DNA from: Clostridiaceae bacterium
Lineage (GTDB): Bacteria > Bacillota_A > Clostridia > Acetivibrionales > Acetivibrionaceae
Assembly (NCBI GenBank): GCA_012513545.1
Contig: JAAZCB010000505.1
Coordinates: 1 to 8,438 of the forward strand
Length of the DNA: 8,438 nt
Reading direction: 5' to 3'
Shown here: one piece after another, positions 1-6,738 of the stretch
Layout: every line of letters begins with the position of its first letter
Numbering within the stretch: position 1 is the first letter of the stretch
Notes under the pieces: model-generated
The model's input: the letters and a program-made list of their open reading frames with translations, nothing else
The model's database searches: none
What the model was told of the DNA's origin: nothing
Made by a program: the position numbers and the translations under genes

Positions 1-162
1 AACAACTATAAACTCTGTTTTTGAAAGATTAAAGAATATACTTAAAACAAAGAGTACACAAGCAATTACAATATGAATTTTCATATTGCGTTCTGCTTTA
101 ATTGTATGAACTATACCACTTATTGCATTGTTGAAACTATCAATAAGATTTCTGTTTTTCAT
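1..162 (-). CDS. dgkA: Diacylglycerol/undecaprenol kinase DgkA, N-terminal part (cut by window edge)
   Basis: The first 54 codons are open from an ATG at 162 to the left edge, so the 3' part is missing. The visible protein starts MKNRNLIDSFNNAISGIVHT and continues with KAERNMKIHIVIA and then a hydrophobic stretch (about residues 29-45). The amphipathic N-terminal helix, the ERNM-x-IH motif (residues 24-30) and the following membrane helix are typical of the small integral-membrane kinases of the DgkA family. In Gram-positive bacteria these mainly phosphorylate undecaprenol, recycling the lipid carrier for cell-wall synthesis; that substrate is family knowledge, not visible here. A purine-rich binding site (AGGAAGAG, about 169-176) precedes the start. 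The gene begins 16 bases after the ybeY stop, matching the conserved ybeY-dgkA order of Firmicutes, so co-transcription is likely. Confidence 0.88.
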   Translation of the reverse strand, partial: MKNRNLIDSFNNAISGIVHTIKAERNMKIHIVIACVLFVLSIFFNLSKTEFIVV

Positions 163-178
163 TATACTCTTCCTAACT

Positions 179-664
179 CTACCTTTCCAGGTTTAACGTC
201 TTTAGAGCCTGATACTGCTTTTCAAGCATTATGCTTTCTCTTTTAGCAATGTCGTGGTCATAGCCTAAAAGATGAAAAAAACCGTGAGTGAGCAAAAAAA
301 CAAGTTCCCTCTCAAAGGAATGCCCATAGTCTAACGACTGCTGTCTGGCCATTTCCAGAGAAATTACAATATCGCCGAGAACCATACTCCCTTCATCGAT
401 GTTGAAATCTCCGCTGTCAGTGTTTATTATTCCATCAGTCATTTCAACTATGGGAAAGGACAAGACATCTGTAGGCTTGTCTATATTTCTGTGCTCATAG
501 TTTATTCTTTTTATTTCCTCATTATCTACAAGCATAACATAAATTTCGCAAGTCCTTGTGAAGTTCTCCAATTCAAGGCATACTACCAAAGCCTTATTAA
601 TCAATTCATGCATTCTATCAGTAACTTCAATCTTGTTTTGTATATTCTCTATCTCAATACCCAT
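179..664 (-). CDS. ybeY: Endoribonuclease YbeY (rRNA maturation factor)
   Basis: This 161-residue protein has the UPF0054/YbeY signature HGFFHLLGYDHD near the C-terminus. The three metal-binding histidines are H127, H131 and H137 (H-x3-H-x5-H). An upstream conserved block, RNIDKPTDVLSFP (residues 59-71), contains the conserved arginine R59. YbeY is a zinc-dependent single-strand RNase that takes part in 16S rRNA 3'-end maturation and 70S ribosome quality control; this is established for the family. Length is normal. The ATG at 664 lies 2 bases after the pgpH stop, and its binding site (AAGGAAG) lies inside the last codons of pgpH, so translation is probably coupled. Gene order pgpH-ybeY-dgkA is the usual Firmicute arrangement (yqfF-yqfG-dgkA in Bacillus). 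Nothing appears degraded. Confidence 0.97.
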   Translation of the reverse strand: MGIEIENIQNKIEVTDRMHELINKALVVCLELENFTRTCEIYVMLVDNEEIKRINYEHRNIDKPTDVLSFPIVEMTDGIINTDSGDFNIDEGSMVLGDIVISLEMARQQSLDYGHSFERELVFLLTHGFFHLLGYDHDIAKRESIMLEKQYQALKTLNLER

Positions 665-666
665 TG

Positions 667-2928
667 CTATTCTTCCTTTTTCTCTTTAAGTTCTTTGTTG
701 GCTGCTGCTTCTTCAACTGCCTTTTTTACAGCTTCCTCTAAAGCTCCATCCTCCTGCTGCTGGTTTAAGGTAATGTTTGCCTTGATTCTTTCAGACTCCT
801 TCTTTATGTCGGGATATTCTTCCCTGGCATGAAAATAGCCGCTGAAAACTTTCATAAAAGCCTTAGAAACGCTATCAAGATCTTTTAGTGTAAGACTGCA
901 CTGATCAAATTGACCATCGTCAAGCTTATCCTTTGTGATCTTTCTTATAAGACCTTCAATTTTACCCTCTGTCCTGTCAGTCATTGACCTGACTGCTGCT
1001 TCAACTGAATCTGCAAGCATCACTACCGCAGCCTCTTTTGTCAATGGCTTGACTCCTTCATATCTGAAATTCGTTTCATCAATACACTCACTTTTTTCAA
1101 CATTTTTGGCCTTGTGATAAAAATATGCTATCAAGGTAGTTCCATGATGCTGAATTATTATATCCCTTATTGCAAGAGGAATTTTAAATTTCTTTGCCAT
1201 TTCAACTCCATCGTGAATATGTGAGGATATAACCAATGAGCTCAAATTTGCAGTCATTTTATCATGAGGATTCTCACTCAGCTGATTTTCTTTAAAAAAT
1301 CCCGGCCTCTTAAGCTTGCCAATATCATGAAAATACGCTGCTACCCTTGCGAGTAATGCGTTTCCTCCTATAGCTTCAGTGCCTGCCTCAGCAAGATTTC
1401 CTACCATAAGACTGTGATGGTAAGTCCCCGGAGCTTCAGTCAGCAGCCTTCTTAGAAGCGGCTGATTGGGGTTGGCAAGCTCAAGAAGACGCTGAGGAGT
1501 TATTATATTAAAGGTTGTCTCAAGAAATGGAAGCAGTCCTATTGTAATTACAATTGAGAATAGTCCGTTTAGGAAAACAATATAACTATCCTTTAGTATT
1601 GTTTGTGCAGGATATTTGTTTATTATATCAAAAGCAGCAATAACAAATACATTGATAACACCAACAGCAGCTCCAGCAACAGCCAGCTTATTCCTTTGAT
1701 TGGCCTTTGATACTACAAAAGCTGAAAAAGCACCGCTCACAGCTGCCAGATATATGAACTTTACTTCTCCGTTTACGACAATTGAGTTAGTCATAAGCAT
1801 AACTGCCAGAGTCAGGATAAAATTTATTATAAGCGCCAGCTTTAAATCAAGAAGAATAGATATTAGCATTGTTGCAATAAAAATTGGTATAGCCAGCGTA
1901 GAATACTCATAAACTACTCTTGCAATCAAAAGTGTGAATAGTATTACTATCGATAAAAGAATCAGGTCATTTCTGTTATAGAAGACTTTTTTACAAAAAT
2001 TATTCATATAAAGGATAAGCAAAAGAGATAGCATAATGAGAATAACAAGTAATCCGGCAACATATACATAGTCGAACTTGCCCTTCTTTTCCAGATAATT
2101 CAATTCTTCCAGAATCTTGAGCTTATCCTCAGTAACTAGATCTCCAGAGCTGATTATCCTCTGGCCCTTCTTTATTACTTCTTTATTCCTATCATCCCTA
2201 CGTGCCATTTGCTTCTTTATTTCAGTTGCACTCTCATTTATAGCCCTGTTCGGTTTTATAATATAATTTGACAGAATAACACCAATATTCTTCAATTCCT
2301 GCTTAATATCAGTATCCAGGATACTTTTTCGGATTTCATCCTTCCTGACTGCAAGGTTGCTTTCGGAAATGTCTACTTTCATGATACTTATAATAAGTTT
2401 CTTCATAGTTGACTGAAAACTCAGGATATCATCCTCACTGGCTTTTGAAATCAGATAAAAAACCTGTTCATAGGAAAGAACTACATTAATATTTTTTATT
2501 TCTTCATTAAGCTCGTTTGCAGCTTTCTCCCATTCTTTGGCCAAAAGGTTACTATCGCCTCCTAAATCTGTTCTCCTCTTTTCAACCTTTCTTCTTGCAT
2601 TTTCGATAAGATCAAAAAAAGTATCAAGATTCGCGAGTACTTCTATTGAAGCGTCACTGATAACTTCCATTTCAGGGATAACTTCATTAACTGCTTTTTC
2701 CTCATTTTTTTTGGTAACAATAGAATTAATTATGTCCCTCGGAGCTATAATGTCATACTTTGACACCATATCCAATTCAAGCTTGTACTTTTTTGGCATT
2801 GCCCCGTTAATAACAATCAAGCAGGCAAAAATAGTAGTAATTACTGCTATAATTACCCTCTGGATGTGTTTATCCAAAATATATGCTTTAATACTGTTAT
2901 GAATTTCCTTGCTTTTATCTTTTGCCAT
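667..2928 (-). CDS. pgpH: 7TM-HD family c-di-AMP phosphodiesterase PgpH (YqfF)
   Basis: The protein has 753 residues. Order: a short cytoplasmic N-terminus; one membrane helix (about 23-42); a large, charged extracytoplasmic domain (about 45-280, the 7TMR-HDED type); a bundle of membrane helices (about 285-468); then a cytoplasmic HD hydrolase domain (about 500-700). The metal ligands expected for the HD domain are present: H505 (in GTYHHS), H534-D535 (YFHDIGK), H570 (SSHIHDG), H594-H595 (IIQHHG) and D640 (MLADSVEA). This matches PgpH of Listeria, which hydrolyses cyclic di-AMP, so it probably controls that messenger and hence potassium/osmotic and cell-wall homeostasis. After the HD domain there is a highly charged Glu/Lys/Ala tail (about 707-753). 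The ATG at 2928 has an AGGAG site 9 bases upstream. It lies 30 bases after phoH and 2 bases before ybeY. Confidence 0.95.
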   Translation of the reverse strand: MAKDKSKEIHNSIKAYILDKHIQRVIIAVITTIFACLIVINGAMPKKYKLELDMVSKYDIIAPRDIINSIVTKKNEEKAVNEVIPEMEVISDASIEVLANLDTFFDLIENARRKVEKRRTDLGGDSNLLAKEWEKAANELNEEIKNINVVLSYEQVFYLISKASEDDILSFQSTMKKLIISIMKVDISESNLAVRKDEIRKSILDTDIKQELKNIGVILSNYIIKPNRAINESATEIKKQMARRDDRNKEVIKKGQRIISSGDLVTEDKLKILEELNYLEKKGKFDYVYVAGLLVILIMLSLLLILYMNNFCKKVFYNRNDLILLSIVILFTLLIARVVYEYSTLAIPIFIATMLISILLDLKLALIINFILTLAVMLMTNSIVVNGEVKFIYLAAVSGAFSAFVVSKANQRNKLAVAGAAVGVINVFVIAAFDIINKYPAQTILKDSYIVFLNGLFSIVITIGLLPFLETTFNIITPQRLLELANPNQPLLRRLLTEAPGTYHHSLMVGNLAEAGTEAIGGNALLARVAAYFHDIGKLKRPGFFKENQLSENPHDKMTANLSSLVISSHIHDGVEMAKKFKIPLAIRDIIIQHHGTTLIAYFYHKAKNVEKSECIDETNFRYEGVKPLTKEAAVVMLADSVEAAVRSMTDRTEGKIEGLIRKITKDKLDDGQFDQCSLTLKDLDSVSKAFMKVFSGYFHAREEYPDIKKESERIKANITLNQQQEDGALEEAVKKAVEEAAANKELKEKKEE

Positions 2929-2958
2929 ATGAACACACTCCTAACAATAACAAGTTGT

Positions 2959-3933
2959 TTACTTGTGGTCTTTCAACTTATCATACCTGTCATAAGCCTG
3001 AATAATTTTCTGAACAAGTTCATGCCTTACAACATCTCTATCTGTCAGATGAACAAAAGATATTCCTTTAATATCCTTAAGAATCTTAATAACTTCCTTA
3101 AGACCTGACTTCTTGTCCCCCGGAAGGTCTATCTGAGTAATATCACCCGTTATAACCGCCTTTGAACCAAACCCTATTCTTGTTAGAAACATTTTCATCT
3201 GTTCCTGGGTTGTATTCTGAGCCTCATCAAGTATAATAAACGAATCATCGAGAGTTCTGCCTCTCATATAAGCCAGGGGTGCAACCTCAATCATACCTTT
3301 TTCAAGATATTTCTGATAGGTTTCAAATCCCATCATCTCATACAAAGCATCATAAAGGGGCCTTAAATAAGGATCAACCTTGTTCTGCAAGTCCCCCGGC
3401 AAAAAGCCAAGCTTTTCTCCTGCTTCCACAGCAGGTCTTGTGAGAATAATTCTGTTGACTTCCTTATTCCTGAAAGCCGTAACAGCCATAGCTACAGCCA
3501 AAAAAGTCTTTCCTGTACCCGCAGGACCTATGCCGAAAACAATCCCATTGTTTTTCATCTCATCTACATAAATTTTTTGTCCATGGGTTTTGGATTTAAT
3601 CTGTCTTCCTTTAGCAGTAAGACAAACATAATCCGCATTAAAGTCATTTACCCTTTCAAGTTGATTTTCATTTGCAAGCTGTACAAGATAGCTTACGTTC
3701 TGTTTTGTAATTACATCTCCCTGTGCTGCTATTCCCATAAGCCTTCTAAGAACTGTCTGAGCCTTATTTACGCCTTCTTGATAACCCACAACCCTTATCT
3801 CATTGTCCCTCGATATAACTTTAACATTGAATGCAGTCTCTATAATATTAATGTTTTCATCAAAATTTCCAAAAAGGTTCATTGCATGCTCAATTCTGTC
3901 AAACTCCAAAGAAATCTCTATAAGGCTCTCCAA
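2959..3933 (-). CDS. phoH: PhoH family ATPase
   Basis: This 324-residue cytoplasmic protein has a Walker A motif GPAGTGKT (residues 136-143), a Walker B motif FIILDEAQN (232-240) and a third motif ITGDITQIDLP (261-271), all standard for PhoH P-loop ATPases related to superfamily 1 helicases. The N-terminal region (about 1-100) resembles the KH-like segment of these proteins. PhoH proteins are linked to RNA metabolism; the exact cellular role is not settled, and the old phosphate-starvation name should not be over-read. The start is TTG (bases 3933-3931), directly after the yqfD TAA stop. GGAGG at the end of yqfD, 7 bases before the TTG, supports this start. Zero spacing implies translational coupling with yqfD. 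Neighbours pgpH and ybeY are its usual operon partners. Confidence 0.96.
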   Translation of the reverse strand: MESLIEISLEFDRIEHAMNLFGNFDENINIIETAFNVKVISRDNEIRVVGYQEGVNKAQTVLRRLMGIAAQGDVITKQNVSYLVQLANENQLERVNDFNADYVCLTAKGRQIKSKTHGQKIYVDEMKNNGIVFGIGPAGTGKTFLAVAMAVTAFRNKEVNRIILTRPAVEAGEKLGFLPGDLQNKVDPYLRPLYDALYEMMGFETYQKYLEKGMIEVAPLAYMRGRTLDDSFIILDEAQNTTQEQMKMFLTRIGFGSKAVITGDITQIDLPGDKKSGLKEVIKILKDIKGISFVHLTDRDVVRHELVQKIIQAYDRYDKLKDHK

Positions 3934-5130
3934 TTATTTTCCTCCAATCTCTGTTGTCATACCTATATCCTCAATACATTCAATAATAACATCTGCAGTA
4001 ATACTACCGTCTTCGGCCTCCTTAAAGCTCACGTCCCTGTTTGTCATCCTGGCTCCATCCGGCAGTTGCTCCATAATTTCCCTATAAGCTTTTTTTGCGG
4101 CATTCATTTTGGCATCCTCGAGTGAATACTCAGCATAAGTTGTTTCATTCTCATAATACCTATCGACAATAACTCCAAAAGGAAAAACCAAATCTTCACC
4201 AATTGAAAGAAGCTTTTTCATTTCTACCTTGTCATAATCATTATAAACCACTTTCTTTCCAAATAATCCAACCCTTTTATCGAATACTAAAATGGATATG
4301 CAATCCTTACTATTACCAGTCCTGACCTTTTCTATAATTTTTGTTTCTACCGGCTGCCGGCTCTCGTACCATGTCCTGGCATTAACAACACCTATTGCAT
4401 GCACTATTCTCGGGTTATCCTCCTGATTTTTTACAGGTATGGTTCCGGATATCAGAAGCTGCCCTTTTTTGACAGTATCTCCTGTCTTTACAGCTTCAAT
4501 TCCCGCTTTTACAAATATCGACTTTATTACTCCATCCCTTGTTGCTACTATATTGCAAGGTGTATCTTTAGGCACCATCGGAGGACTGTCATAAGCCTCA
4601 GCAACCTCAACCTTCATTTTAGTACCCTTTACAACAACACTAACCCAGGAAAGCTTATTAACGTCCATCATAATAGTATTGGAAATTCTTTCAGGATTAA
4701 TTCCATACTTGAGAACTCCAGGCTTAACTCCCAAATCTATAAGCTTTTGCATTATTAGTTCCGTATCAACCGTTTGATTACCAGTTATTTCAATTGTCCA
4801 AATAAATGATGTCATAAAGTAAAATAATGCTACAAATACAGCTGCTCCAAGAAAAAAAGTTTTTCTGCCCTTATATCTGTGTACTTTAAAAGGCAAACCT
4901 TTCTTTTTGAGTATCTTTACCTTACAACCTGTTTTTCTTGAGATCTGCCTTAACATCTTAAACCCTTTTATGCTTACACAAAGAACCATACTGCTGTTTT
5001 TCAGACTCTTTATATCCCAAAGCAGTATCTGCCTCCTTATGCAAATATTTACAAACTTCTCAAGAAAATAGCCTTCAACCAATATAATAACATATCCTCT
5101 GACATAATTCCATAATTTCAACAACAACAT
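3934..5130 (-). CDS. yqfD: Sporulation protein YqfD
   Basis: The protein has 398 residues from the chosen start. Numbered from an alternative ATG at 5142 (402 residues), it has a cytoplasmic basic N-terminus (1-93), one membrane helix (about 95-114) and a large exported part (115-402). Right after the helix, WTIEITGNQTVDTELIMQKL looks like the start of a POTRA-like fold. Residues about 204-233 (DGVIKSIF...GDTVKKGQLLISG) look like a barrel-sandwich segment. These fold readings are inference. The N-terminus through LLWDIKS and the overall layout match YqfD of Bacillus, a mother-cell sigma-E gene needed for efficient sporulation; its biochemical role is unknown. I prefer the second ATG (5130): GGGGGTT lies just before it, the first ATG has no binding site, and 5130 fits the N-terminal length of Bacillus YqfD as I remember it. 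The stop abuts phoH. Confidence 0.92.
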   Translation of the reverse strand: MLLLKLWNYVRGYVIILVEGYFLEKFVNICIRRQILLWDIKSLKNSSMVLCVSIKGFKMLRQISRKTGCKVKILKKKGLPFKVHRYKGRKTFFLGAAVFVALFYFMTSFIWTIEITGNQTVDTELIMQKLIDLGVKPGVLKYGINPERISNTIMMDVNKLSWVSVVVKGTKMKVEVAEAYDSPPMVPKDTPCNIVATRDGVIKSIFVKAGIEAVKTGDTVKKGQLLISGTIPVKNQEDNPRIVHAIGVVNARTWYESRQPVETKIIEKVRTGNSKDCISILVFDKRVGLFGKKVVYNDYDKVEMKKLLSIGEDLVFPFGVIVDRYYENETTYAEYSLEDAKMNAAKKAYREIMEQLPDGARMTNRDVSFKEAEDGSITADVIIECIEDIGMTTEIGGK

Positions 5131-5185
5131 TTTAACCCCCATATGACTAATAGTGTATTCTCAAATTACCTACGTATGATGAAAA

Positions 5186-5217
5186 TCCGAGAATCCCGAT
5201 GCTTTAACGGGTTCGGA
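5186..5217 (-). promoter_or_regulatory. Imperfect hairpin in the yqfC-yqfD gap, possible attenuator or processing site
   Basis: TCCG at 5186-5189 and AA-T-CCCG at 5192-5198 can pair with CGGGTT (5208-5213) and CGGA (5214-5217), leaving an AG bulge, a single T bulge and a 9-base loop. Read on the minus (gene) strand, the stem is followed by only TTTTC. It is therefore at best a weak terminator; an attenuator, RNA-processing or stability element is as likely. It is the only clear structure in a gap that is unusually long for this otherwise tight operon. Confidence 0.4.
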
Positions 5218-5220
5218 GGA

Positions 5221-5249
5221 TTTATACAAAAAGATATTTTCCTTCACCA
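5221..5249 (-). promoter_or_regulatory. Weak vegetative-type promoter candidate upstream of yqfD-phoH
   Basis: On the minus strand, TGGTGA (5249-5244) is separated by 17 bases from TATAAA (5226-5221). The -10 matches the sigma-A consensus at 5 of 6 bases, the -35 at only about 3 of 6. The reason to consider it is biological: phoH, pgpH and ybeY are housekeeping genes, yet they lie behind sporulation genes with no other gap that could hold a promoter. Initiation here would place the hairpin at 5186-5217 near the RNA 5' end. Unproven. Confidence 0.25.
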
Positions 5250-5251
5250 GT

Positions 5252-5566
5252 CTATTTTAAAAACTCAAGGGCATCAATATCGCCTTCAATCATCAAATCT
5301 TCCGATGTAATTTCACGTATAACCAGATTGCTGCCGGAAATTTTAATGATGCCTTTACTGGTATTTGCCCGTATCCTGGCACTATCATATTCTATAATCC
5401 CCTTATAATTCTCAATAATGACATTATTACTCCCGACTATTGTTGTTTTAGGAAGATCAAGCACGATCTCCTTAGGAAGTTCCAACAACTCGGTCATTTT
5501 TTCCTTGATGTTAATTTTCGCCTTATCCTCTTTAACTTTTTTTCTTCTACTCTTTCTTCCTTGCAT
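5252..5566 (-). CDS. yqfC: Sporulation protein YqfC (YabP/YqfC family)
   Basis: This 104-residue protein starts MQGRKSRRKKVKEDKAKINI, a very basic N-terminus, followed by a compact beta-rich domain: LPKEIVLDLPKTTIVG, NNVIIENYKGIIEYD, then ISGSNLVIREITSEDLMIEG. This pattern is typical of the YabP/YqfC family (small sporulation proteins of unknown biochemical function). In Bacillus, yqfC is co-transcribed with yqfD in the mother cell. The frame is open 12 codons further upstream (ATG at 5602), but that start has no binding site. The ATG at 5566 is preceded by TAAGGAGAAC with a 7-base spacer, and the shorter product fits the family's roughly 95-100 residue length. The gene lies 82 bases after the pdaA-like gene and 121 bases before the preferred yqfD start. 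Confidence 0.93.
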   Translation of the reverse strand: MQGRKSRRKKVKEDKAKINIKEKMTELLELPKEIVLDLPKTTIVGSNNVIIENYKGIIEYDSARIRANTSKGIIKISGSNLVIREITSEDLMIEGDIDALEFLK

Positions 5567-5648
5567 GGTTGTTCTCCTTAAACCCCTGAATTCACAGCTC
5601 ATTATTCTTTTTCATACAATTTGACTATGTATTTTTCGTATAGTTCAA

Positions 5649-6572
5649 TCAGTTTCTAGAAGCTAAGCTTCCTATATCTCCAAACTCATATCCTTTCTCT
5701 CTTGCTCCTTTTATTATCATATCAAGAGCGTCTGCATTATCTTTTGATACCGCGTGTAATAAAAGTACTGCACCATTATGAAGATTATTCATAACCTTGT
5801 TGTATGCATACTCAGGCCCTCTTATTTTATCTCTGTACCAGTCGTCATAAGCAAAGCTCCAGAAAAGATTTGTGTATCCAAGTTTTTGGGTAACAGCCAG
5901 TGTTCTCTCGCTGTATTCACCCTTTGGGGGTCTCAGATAACTCATATGCTTCCCGAACTTTTCATAAAAAACTCTGTCAAGCCCCTGTATTTCTTCTTCC
6001 AGATCCCCGTCACCAAGGCTTGGCAGACTTGGATGATGAATTGTATGATTACCAACTGTATGACCTTCGCCAAGCATTCTTTCTACCAGATCAGGATGCT
6101 CTTTCAAGTATGGTCCTGTTATGAAAAAAACTGCCTTAACATTATTATCCCTTAGTACATCAAGTATCTTACTCGTATATCCGTTCTCATAACCTTCATC
6201 AAAAGTAAGATATATTTCTTTTTTCTCTGTATCACCAAGATATAAACCGCCATATTTTGACAACAAAGCCGGGGTGCCAGGATCAGCCTCAGGAATTCTA
6301 TCCTCACCTTTTCTGCATATTCCCCAACGTAATAGCTTGTTGCTGAATTCTCCATTTCCAACACTTTCAACAAAAACATCCTCATACTCAGGTATTTCAT
6401 TAATAACCCCTTCACTAAGCATCCCTGTAATTTCATTACTAAAATCGATATTATCAAGATTAACCGAAAAAACTCCGTCAGATTCTGGATTATCTGTATT
6501 TTCTCTGGTCAACAGGTTGACAGTAAGAAGTGCTGCTACCAGAATACAAAGAATAAACATCTTCCTTCTCAT
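5649..6572 (-). CDS. pdaA: PdaA-like polysaccharide deacetylase (muramic delta-lactam de-N-acetylase)
   Basis: The protein has 307 residues: an N-terminal membrane anchor or signal (about 5-21), a linker of about 60 residues, then a NodB-type carbohydrate esterase 4 domain (about 118-300). Catalytic motifs in order: TFDEGYE (123-129, base D125), HTIHHP (176-181, metal ligands H176 and H180), RPPKGEYSERT (214-224), DDW (243-245) and LLHAVS (271-276, H273). The NKLLRWGI and KYGGLYLGDT blocks before the domain and the closing AVSKDNADAL segment are those of PdaA rather than of general chitin deacetylases. PdaA removes the acetyl group from N-acetylmuramic acid so that muramic delta-lactam can form in spore cortex, which is needed for germination. 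A strong binding site (GGGGAGGAG, 7 bases before the ATG) supports the start. It stands after a terminator, so it probably has its own promoter, though none was recognised. Confidence 0.93.
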   Translation of the reverse strand: MRRKMFILCILVAALLTVNLLTRENTDNPESDGVFSVNLDNIDFSNEITGMLSEGVINEIPEYEDVFVESVGNGEFSNKLLRWGICRKGEDRIPEADPGTPALLSKYGGLYLGDTEKKEIYLTFDEGYENGYTSKILDVLRDNNVKAVFFITGPYLKEHPDLVERMLGEGHTVGNHTIHHPSLPSLGDGDLEEEIQGLDRVFYEKFGKHMSYLRPPKGEYSERTLAVTQKLGYTNLFWSFAYDDWYRDKIRGPEYAYNKVMNNLHNGAVLLLHAVSKDNADALDMIIKGAREKGYEFGDIGSLASRN

Positions 6573-6623
6573 AAATTAAACTCCTCCCCAAATATTTTTA
6601 TAAAACACAAGCTTATCCGCAAG

Positions 6624-6686
6624 AAAAAGGCCCTAAATTATGATACTTTTTACTCTTGAATCATTAGTACATAATTTAAGGCCCTT
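6624..6686 (-). terminator. Rho-independent terminator of the DUF881 gene pair
   Basis: CATAATTTA (6670-6678) pairs with TAAATTATG (6634-6642), extended outward by GGCC-type pairs (6680-6683 with 6629-6632) and an A/T end, with two mismatches. TACT/AGTA (6644-6647 and 6666-6669) extends the stem inward around an 18-base loop. On the minus strand the stem runs into TTTTT (6628-6624). The position, 52 bases past the stop of the second DUF881 gene and before the pdaA-like start, fits a terminator for the DUF881 operon. In the plus direction there is no uninterrupted T-run. Confidence 0.8.
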
Positions 6687-6738
6687 ATATAATATTTATA
6701 TAAAAAATGTTTGAAAAAAATGACCAGTTAGAAATAAA

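Noticed and set aside
2950..2966. ACAAGT-TGTTT-ACTTGT hairpin over the phoH stop codon
   Set aside because: Six mostly A/T pairs without a T-run; too weak to call a terminator inside a tight operon.
3577..4125. 182-codon plus-strand frame opposite phoH and yqfD
   Set aside because: It is the antisense shadow of two strongly conserved minus-strand genes and shows no recognisable protein features.
5613..5620. CATACAAT on the plus strand, a perfect-looking sigma-E -10 box, antisense to the end of the pdaA-like gene
   Set aside because: The correctly spaced -35 region (TTCACAGC) is poor and no plus-strand gene follows; a chance match in AT-rich DNA is likely.
5600..5625. GTCAAATT on the minus strand, like a sigma-E -35 box ahead of yqfC
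   Set aside because: No acceptable -10 box at 13-15 bases downstream. A sporulation promoter for yqfC is expected from Bacillus but cannot be placed from this sequence.
6152..6457. 101-codon minus-strand frame inside the pdaA-like gene
   Set aside because: Shifted-frame shadow of the deacetylase, whose own frame carries all catalytic motifs without interruption.
6588..6620. Possible sporulation promoter just upstream of the pdaA-like gene (GGATA, then AATATTT)
   Set aside because: The match to sigma-G boxes is too weak; TTGCGG and TATAAA in the same stretch are too close for a sigma-A promoter.
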